Shown in pieces: positions 6,697-10,763 of a stretch of 10,763 nt of DNA. How positions within the stretch are numbered: the stretch's first letter is position 1; every line of letters starts with the position of its first letter. Origin of the DNA: Ruminococcaceae bacterium UBA1865 (lineage in GTDB: Bacteria; Bacillota; Clostridia; Oscillospirales; Acutalibacteraceae). Where the stretch lies: assembly GCA_002338255.1 (NCBI GenBank), contig DDHX01000058.1:97111-107873 (forward strand), in the 5' to 3' direction. The notes beneath the pieces were generated by a model, which saw nothing but the letters and a program-made list of their open reading frames with translations, made no database searches and had not been told where the DNA came from. A program made the translations under genes and the position numbers.

Positions 6697-7794
6697 CTAC
6701 TCCGATTCTTCCCGCATCTTCGCAGGGGTGCTGCCAAAGTACCGTTTAAAGGTTTTATAAAAGTGAGCAAGGTCGGTGTAGCCGACCATTTCTGAAACCT
6801 TTTGAATGGGAATACCGTATTCCAAGATCATTTCCTTTGCCTTTTCCATGCGCACTGAGGTTTGGTATTCGGTGAAATTGACGCCTACTTCCTTTTTAAA
6901 CGCGCTGCTTAGGTACTCTTTGCTGACAAAAAAGCGTTTGGCCATGTCCTCCAATGCGATGCCTTGAGTGTAATGCGTATCCAGGAATTCACGAACGAGC
7001 GGTATGTCAATTTTCTTCTTGCTCTGCTGTTGTGCGGTCACTGCAAAAATGATTTTGGATGTAACCTGCCGGTAATGCTCAGCAAGATCACTGACGGTAC
7101 TGTTTTTATGTATGGTAAATGAAATATCGGCAAGAGGTAAATTCTCACAGTTCTTCTCATATTTTGCGATTACCGTTTCCTCCAAAATGGACTGGATATC
7201 GTAATTCGCCTTTATCAGCATCTTAAGCTGCGTATCACCATCTTTCAGGCAATGAAACAATTCTTCTATCTTTTCGAGCGTTGCATGGACTCCTTTTTCC
7301 GAACTGCTTTCAAAGCTTCTTCCAAGCCCTTCCCGGCATTCAAGGTAGTTTTTCAGCCAAGTCGGTTCCACGCTCCCCACTAAAATGCCTTCACTGGGCA
7401 GCACGTCATGATCTTCCTTCGCAAGTTCTTCTGCACAGGCATGCAGCCGATTGTTGAACTCTTCCTCGTTAATCGGTTTGAGAAGGTAATCCGCCACGTG
7501 ACTGTTTAGCGCCTGCCGTGCATAATCATAATCATAATACCCGCTTACAACAATCACCTTGGCGCAGATTCCGTTTTCCTCCAACGCACGCAGCAGTTGG
7601 GAACCGTCGAGCCCCGGCATCTTCATGTCTGTAATAATCAAGTGGGGCCGAAGTTGCCGCACACATTCCAAACCGGAAATGCCATCCGCCGCCTCCCCCA
7701 CAATTTGGAATCCAAACTCACGCCAATGCCCAATCCGGCGAATAGTATCCCTTGTCCATGCTTCATCATCAATAATGACCACACGATATTCCAT
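6697..7794 (-). CDS. AraC-family response regulator, YesN type
   Basis: 365 residues from the ATG at 7794. Receiver domain at 1-122: acidic pair Asp9-Asp10, phosphorylation site Asp56 in IITDMKMPGLDG, Ser84 in VVSGYYDY, and Lys106 in LLKP. A linker of about 140 residues follows, with no clear fold by eye. The DNA-binding domain at about 262-361 has two helix-turn-helix units (LEDMAKRFFVSKEYLSSAFKK and the second with VSEMVGYTDLAHFYKTFKRYFG, each part of the AraC signature). When phosphorylated by the partner kinase it should activate promoters, most likely the transporter operon just downstream. Start choice: GTG at 7809 lies in the GGAGG site itself; ATG at 7797 or 7794 follow it at five and eight bases, and both overlap the kinase stop. 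I take 7794, with 7797 also possible. Confidence 0.95.
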   Translation of the reverse strand: MEYRVVIIDDEAWTRDTIRRIGHWREFGFQIVGEAADGISGLECVRQLRPHLIITDMKMPGLDGSQLLRALEENGICAKVIVVSGYYDYDYARQALNSHVADYLLKPINEEEFNNRLHACAEELAKEDHDVLPSEGILVGSVEPTWLKNYLECREGLGRSFESSSEKGVHATLEKIEELFHCLKDGDTQLKMLIKANYDIQSILEETVIAKYEKNCENLPLADISFTIHKNSTVSDLAEHYRQVTSKIIFAVTAQQQSKKKIDIPLVREFLDTHYTQGIALEDMAKRFFVSKEYLSSAFKKEVGVNFTEYQTSVRMEKAKEMILEYGIPIQKVSEMVGYTDLAHFYKTFKRYFGSTPAKMREESE

Positions 7795-9533
7795 CATGAA
7801 TTCCTCCACTGCGCATCAAAAATCAAAGTAATTTTTGTACCCTTTCCAGGGGCGCTTTCAATTTGCAAGCCGTCATTTTGGGAAAAATTAAGCTTGATTC
7901 GGGCATTTACATTCATCAGCCCAATATGCTCTGATGCCGTAAGTCCGGTCACCTGTGAGTGAGATAGCTTTTCACGCAACGCCGTCAGCTGTTCTGAATT
8001 CATTCCTACCCCACTATCTCGGATTATGATATGAATTTTTCCGTTTTCATTTAAAAATGCCATTAGCGTTAGCCGCCATGGATCTGTGCATTTTTCAAAT
8101 CCATGTTCAAAACTGTTTTCTACAATCGGCTGGATCAGCAATTTTGGAATTCTGCACTGCCCTACTTTTTCATCCACCACCAATTCCACTGTGAATTTAT
8201 CATAAAATCGCTGCTTTTGAATGAAAAAATAGCTATCCAGATGATGCAGTTCCTCATTGAGAGTAACAAATTCGCCGTCATAGTTCATAGAATACCGCAT
8301 AATGTCGCTCAACGCTTCGGCTATGCGATTGACTTCATAAACATTTTTAGAATAGGCAATGCTCCCCATTAGTTGAAGCGTATTGAAAAGAAAATGCGGA
8401 TTGATCTGAGCCTGCAAAGCATTGATCTGTGCATTTTTCGCCTGTAATTTAGTATCATATTCTTCGTGAATTAGTTCCCGAATCCGGTCAACAAACCGAG
8501 TGATATGGTTTTCCAGTACACTCACCTCGTCGCGGGTTTCCTCCCCACCTCCGGGCATCTCAAGCGTTTCCATTGGAATATGTTTTACACGTTCCGACAG
8601 CCGGATAATGGGGCGACTCACCCATAATGAAAGCAATGCAGAAAGGCCTACTGCCCCTAACACACTTAATATACCCACCAGCAAAGCCAAGTAAACTGTA
8701 GGCATAATAGCCTTTGTAATTTCCTTTTTGGGAACTACTTTGATAATACTGAGGCGCTCACTGTCTGTTTTTCCGTAAAAAATCATATTGTCATCCAATG
8801 CAAAATATCCATCCTGGGTCTTTCCAACGCTCAACTGTTCCATTGCCCGATCTAACACCTTTTTATCCTGCGCCGGCCCAGCTGCCATGAGAATCTCATT
8901 TTCATCATTAAGCAGGTACACCCCGTTGTCATCATAGCCCTGTAACTTTGACAAAATCGTGCTCAAATCTGAATTCTGCAAACGCACTGCCATGCGTGCT
9001 ACAGTGTTGCGATCCTCAAATTTATTAATCGTATGGATAGCATACAAACCATCGTTTCCTTTTTTGTAGTACAAATTTGACTGCAACTCTGTATCCCGGT
9101 CAAATGCCTTCTGCCAGCCATTCTGCTCCCAGCGGACTCCGGCACGTTCTGCCTTCATCAGGCTTTTATCTGCAGTTAAAAACAGCTGGATTGAGGAAAA
9201 TTCACTGTTCTGATTTAGTTGAACCGAAAGCGTTCCACGCATAATACTGCTGTCCTGCTGGGTTTCGTTATTTTTGCTCCAGCGCATTACGGCGGACTTA
9301 AAGCTGCGGTCAGACTCGATGGAGTAAAAGGTATTCTTTATTGTATCGGAGTACTGCTGCAGCCTGTCCTGCGACCACAACGTACCGTCCTGATTCACAG
9401 TAACCATCTGCCGGTACAACGTTCCATAAGTGTTCAATGTTGCAAAGGCAGTAATTAAAACTGCCGGCACAATGGAAACGGTCAGCATGACAAGGAATAG
9501 TTTGGTGTGGAAGGAAAGTTTATGCTTTTTCAT
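7794..9533 (-). CDS. Sensor histidine kinase, YesM type
   Basis: 579 residues. One membrane helix at about 12-33, an extracellular sensor region of some 240 residues (dCache-like in size and pattern, e.g. GVYLLNDENEILMA at 204-217), a second helix at about 278-305, and a HAMP segment (SRPIIRLSERVKHI, 306-319). The LytS/YesM-type kinase core follows: INPHFLFNTL with His380 as phosphorylation site, N-box PIVENSFEHG (469-478), ATP-binding DSGVGM (506-511) and GLMNVNARI (538-546). It senses an extracellular cue, probably the sugar or loaded binding protein, and phosphorylates the overlapping response regulator. The start is preceded by AAGGGA eight or so bases upstream and by a good promoter. Stop TGA overlaps the regulator start, so the pair is translationally coupled. 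Confidence 0.96.
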   Translation of the reverse strand: MKKHKLSFHTKLFLVMLTVSIVPAVLITAFATLNTYGTLYRQMVTVNQDGTLWSQDRLQQYSDTIKNTFYSIESDRSFKSAVMRWSKNNETQQDSSIMRGTLSVQLNQNSEFSSIQLFLTADKSLMKAERAGVRWEQNGWQKAFDRDTELQSNLYYKKGNDGLYAIHTINKFEDRNTVARMAVRLQNSDLSTILSKLQGYDDNGVYLLNDENEILMAAGPAQDKKVLDRAMEQLSVGKTQDGYFALDDNMIFYGKTDSERLSIIKVVPKKEITKAIMPTVYLALLVGILSVLGAVGLSALLSLWVSRPIIRLSERVKHIPMETLEMPGGGEETRDEVSVLENHITRFVDRIRELIHEEYDTKLQAKNAQINALQAQINPHFLFNTLQLMGSIAYSKNVYEVNRIAEALSDIMRYSMNYDGEFVTLNEELHHLDSYFFIQKQRFYDKFTVELVVDEKVGQCRIPKLLIQPIVENSFEHGFEKCTDPWRLTLMAFLNENGKIHIIIRDSGVGMNSEQLTALREKLSHSQVTGLTASEHIGLMNVNARIKLNFSQNDGLQIESAPGKGTKITLIFDAQWRNS

Positions 9534-9557
9534 TTTTTGTCCCTTCTTTATACCTTC

Positions 9558-9588
9558 AAGCTTACTTCTTGATTATAATAGTAAGCTT
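9558..9588. repeat. Inverted repeat flanking the -10 box of the kinase promoter
   Basis: Arms AAGCTTACT (9558-9566) and AGTAAGCTT (9580-9588) are perfect 9-base inverted copies, and the 13 bases between them contain the TATAAT box. A protein bound to both arms would block or shape RNA polymerase binding, so it is a candidate operator for autoregulation. As an RNA hairpin it is less likely to matter, because most of it lies before the predicted start of transcription. Confidence 0.5.
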
Positions 9589-9600
9589 TAAATAGCGCAA
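9572..9600 (-). promoter_or_regulatory. Promoter of the kinase/regulator operon
   Basis: On the minus strand TTGCGC (9600-9595) and a perfect TATAAT (9577-9572) are separated by exactly 17 bases. Transcription would start near 9565, giving a leader of about 32 bases before the kinase ATG. The -35 matches only the TTG half of the consensus. This is the best sigma-A-type promoter in the window. Confidence 0.65.
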
Positions 9601-9850
9601 GACAGAATTCTCATCCGACCACTAAGCAGATGATTTGAAGATTTCACAAAGAGGACGAGTCTGCCCGATCTGCATTTGCATGGCTCATGTCATACCAACA
9701 CCACATCAATATTCGCGGGCAAAAAATATCCTAATGGTTTTGCGGCGGCTATACTCTGCGCAAACGACTACCATAAACATTGATAGCCATGTAATTGAAA
9801 GTACGGATGCAGCCGACACGCTGGGGAATATTTTCAGGAAAATGCGGCAT
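9601..9850. other. Gene-poor stretch upstream of the kinase promoter
   Basis: No gene is supported here. A plus-strand frame is open from TTG 9635 or ATG 9680 to TGA 9872-9874 (79 or 64 residues, C-terminus rich in Lys/Arg/Gln), but neither start has a ribosome binding site and the stop falls inside the loop of a hairpin that is a terminator for the other strand. I do not recognise the product. It may be a remnant of a decayed gene or leader DNA of the kinase operon. Confidence 0.4.
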
Positions 9851-9885
9851 AAAAAACAGCTGGTACAAAATTGATTGTACCAGCT
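9851..9885 (-). terminator. Rho-independent terminator, minus strand
   Basis: AGCTGGTACAA (9858-9868) and TTGTACCAGCT (9875-9885) are perfect 11-base arms around a six-base loop. On the minus strand the stem is followed by GTTTTTT (9857-9851). It would stop any transcript coming from the phage-like genes on the right before the kinase promoter. On the plus strand no T-run follows, so it works one way only. Confidence 0.85.
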
Positions 9886-9934
9886 ATCATTGTATTGCAA
9901 AAGAGCATGTTTTCTTTTGTGTTTGACATAAAGC

Positions 9935-9986
9935 AAAAAAAATCTGTATTCATGCACATCGTATGGCATAAATACAGATTTTTTTT
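9935..9986. terminator. Bidirectional terminator-type hairpin
   Basis: Arms 9935-9950 (A8 then TCTGTATT) and 9971-9986 (AATACAGA then T8) are perfect 16-base inverted copies around a 20-base loop. Each strand ends its stem in eight T, so transcription from either side can terminate. It lies 75 bases after the stop of the small membrane protein gene, and is the first of two stacked stops facing the phage-like segment. The long loop is somewhat unusual for a terminator. Confidence 0.75.
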
Positions 9987-10060
9987 CAGTACTGTAGAAG
10001 CGGTTTCAATCATCAACAGTCGTTATATTCCTATACGATACACACTTCAGGTCGGTGACA

Positions 10061-10237
10061 TCATGAATTATCGTCCTCCGACTCTTTTTCACTCATTTTG
10101 TCATCTTCTTTTGCCATATCGATAAGCGAATGTTTGTATTGCAGCCATGCATAAATGCAAAATGCGACCGAAGATGAGATGAATACGATACTTACGAGTA
10201 CCATAATCCAAGTCGGCATAGAACTTGCTCCCTTCAT
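10061..10237 (-). CDS. Small single-span membrane protein, unknown function
   Basis: 58 residues beginning MKGASSMPTWIM. One hydrophobic helix at about 9-31 is followed by a basic/aromatic edge (WLQYKHS) and a highly acidic tail with many Glu, Asp and Lys, ending SEDDNS, which suggests an N-out or signal-anchor topology with a cytoplasmic charged tail. I do not recognise a family. The ATG overlaps the stop of the upstream phage-like gene as ATGA, the main evidence that it is translated, since no good ribosome binding site precedes it. An open frame extends upstream of this ATG, but it overlaps the other gene and lacks a site. A holin-like or phage accessory role is possible from size and position only. 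A bidirectional terminator follows. Confidence 0.5.
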   Translation of the reverse strand: MKGASSMPTWIMVLVSIVFISSSVAFCIYAWLQYKHSLIDMAKEDDKMSEKESEDDNS

Positions 10238-10470
10238 GGCCACTTCGATGATGCCCTGTGAATTAGCACACTTTGGTTCGCCAACAGCACAATCAGCCAC
10301 ACAATCTCATCAATGGCCATTTCAAAGTGTTCAGATTTCATAAGCTTTTCCCCGAGGTTTTCCAAACCGCCGTATCGCTTTGCAATTTCCTTTGTTGCGC
10401 GAGTAGTCAAAACAAGCTGATACTCTTTGCCACCAATTTGAATGACCGCGCTTTTTTCCGTATCCAACAT
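10234..10470 (-). CDS. Phage tail assembly chaperone-like protein, short form
   Basis: 78 residues. The start at 10470 (MLDTEK) is fixed by AAGGAGAGG four to five bases upstream; an ATG at 10488 lies before that site and is not favoured. The sequence IGGKEYQLVLTTRATKEIA (12-30), then RYGGLENLGEKL (32-43) and VWLIVLLANQS (57-67), resembles the N-terminal part of tail assembly chaperones of Clostridia siphovirus prophages, which usually run well past 100 residues. After residue 70 the protein ends abruptly with HRASSKWP, so it may be a truncated copy, perhaps fused to new DNA by deletion. Such proteins help the tape-measure protein assemble; no tape-measure gene follows here. The position just after a probable tail protein gene is the expected phage order. 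The family call is by recognition of pattern and not by search. Confidence 0.5.
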   Translation of the reverse strand: MLDTEKSAVIQIGGKEYQLVLTTRATKEIAKRYGGLENLGEKLMKSEHFEMAIDEIVWLIVLLANQSVLIHRASSKWP

Positions 10471-10578
10471 TAAACCTCTCCTTAACATAAAGTTCCCTTA
10501 ATTTTCATGTTGACTTCACTTAAACTCCATAATTAGTGCCTATAATATAATCATTCCAAGTAATTCAAACAGCTTACA

Positions 10579-10604
10579 AGTCCTGTATATGAGGACTCAT
10601 ATAC
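10579..10604. repeat. Two overlapping, mutually exclusive palindromes
   Basis: GTATATGAG (10585-10593) and CTCATATAC (10596-10604) are perfect 9-base arms with a two-base centre. AGTCCT (10579-10584) and AGGACT (10592-10597) form a second dyad that shares bases with the first. They lie in the 195-base gap between the two phage-like genes. On the plus strand the larger dyad is followed by ACTCTTTTTC, so it could also end a plus-strand transcript. Confidence 0.5.
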
Positions 10605-10631
10605 ACTCTTTTTCATAATTCCTCTTCTCAA

Positions 10632-10653
10632 AGCCGCTCTGAAAAGGGCGGCT
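10632..10653 (-). terminator. GC-rich hairpin after the partial tail gene
   Basis: AGCCGC (10632-10637) and GCGGCT (10648-10653) pair with a ten-base loop, 12 bases after the tail gene stop. Only a short TTT follows on the minus strand, and CTTTT on the plus strand, so termination may be weak. Confidence 0.4.
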
Positions 10654-10665
10654 CTTTTCATATTA

Positions 10666-10763
10666 TTATGGTGTAACCGTAAATTCCGGCTCATACACCT
10701 GTGTAAACCAACCGGTAATTGTAGCAGCGACAACCCCTGAATCGTCCTCACTGACTTCTGATT
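10666..10763 (-). CDS. Probable phage tail protein, C-terminal end only
   Basis: The last 31 codons of a gene that enters from the right edge, ending in TAA at 10668-10666. The residues include SEDDSGVVAATITGWF and VYEPEFTVTP. A small-residue-rich strand followed by TGWFTQVYEP recalls C-termini of tail tube or major tail proteins in Clostridia prophages, and the next gene looks like a tail assembly chaperone, which is the standard order in siphovirus tail modules. With so few residues the identity is tentative; that the frame is coding is supported by its position, the hairpin after its stop, and the lack of a better frame. The rest lies outside the window. Confidence 0.4.
   Translation of the reverse strand, partial: SEVSEDDSGVVAATITGWFTQVYEPEFTVTP

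Noticed and set aside
9635..9874. Plus-strand open frame of 79 residues (64 from ATG 9680)
   Set aside because: TTG start or an ATG with no ribosome binding site, no recognised domain, and its stop lies inside a terminator hairpin for the other strand. Kept only as a note on the gene-poor stretch.
9706..9969. Minus-strand open frame with a hydrophobic C-terminal stretch
   Set aside because: It runs through both the 9935-9986 and 9851-9885 hairpins, which are terminators in the same direction, and has no start with a ribosome binding site.
1..10763. CRISPR arrays, tRNA or rRNA genes, insertion-sequence ends
   Set aside because: No regularly spaced repeats, no cloverleaf or rRNA-like segments and no transposase frame were seen on either strand.

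Overview
The window looks like the chromosome of a low-to-mid GC Gram-positive anaerobe of the class Clostridia. The reasons are strong AGGAGG-type ribosome binding sites, a YesM/YesN-type two-component pair, a lipoprotein sugar-binding protein with two MalF/MalG-type permeases and no ATPase gene, and stacked cytoplasmic glycosidases. This placement is inferred from gene style; no rRNA or other taxonomic marker is present.

Every supported gene lies on the minus strand, so transcription runs from right to left. From the right edge: (1) 10061-10763 holds what looks like a piece of prophage. It has the C-terminal end of a probable tail protein, a 78-residue protein like the N-terminal part of a siphovirus tail assembly chaperone, and a 58-residue membrane protein overlapping it by ATGA. 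(2) About 9601-10060 is gene-poor and carries two strong hairpins (9935-9986, able to terminate both ways, and 9851-9885, minus direction) that insulate the phage piece from what follows. (3) 6697-9533 encodes a membrane sensor histidine kinase and an AraC-type response regulator that overlap and form one operon, with a perfect TATAAT -10 box upstream. (4) 6551-6696 is a control region with a candidate promoter and an 18-bp palindrome at the predicted transcription start. (5) 1-6550 is a sugar-utilisation operon: binding protein, attenuator-like hairpin, two permeases, a GH5 enzyme, a GH30 enzyme, and the start of a large glycoside phosphorylase-like protein cut by the left edge. Several junctions overlap (TGATG, ATGA), which implies translational coupling.

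The inferred logic is as follows. The kinase senses an extracellular sugar or the state of the binding protein, and the regulator activates the transporter operon. An oligosaccharide is captured by the lipoprotein, imported intact, and cut inside the cell by the GH5 and GH30 enzymes and a phosphorylase, none of which has a signal peptide. The enzyme set suggests a beta-glucan-type oligosaccharide (beta-1,3, beta-1,6 or beta-1,2 glucosides), but linkage cannot be read from sequence alone. The most open points are the phosphorylase specificity, the beta-rich tail of the GH5 protein, the palindromes at the two promoters, and the shortened tail-chaperone/membrane-protein pair.
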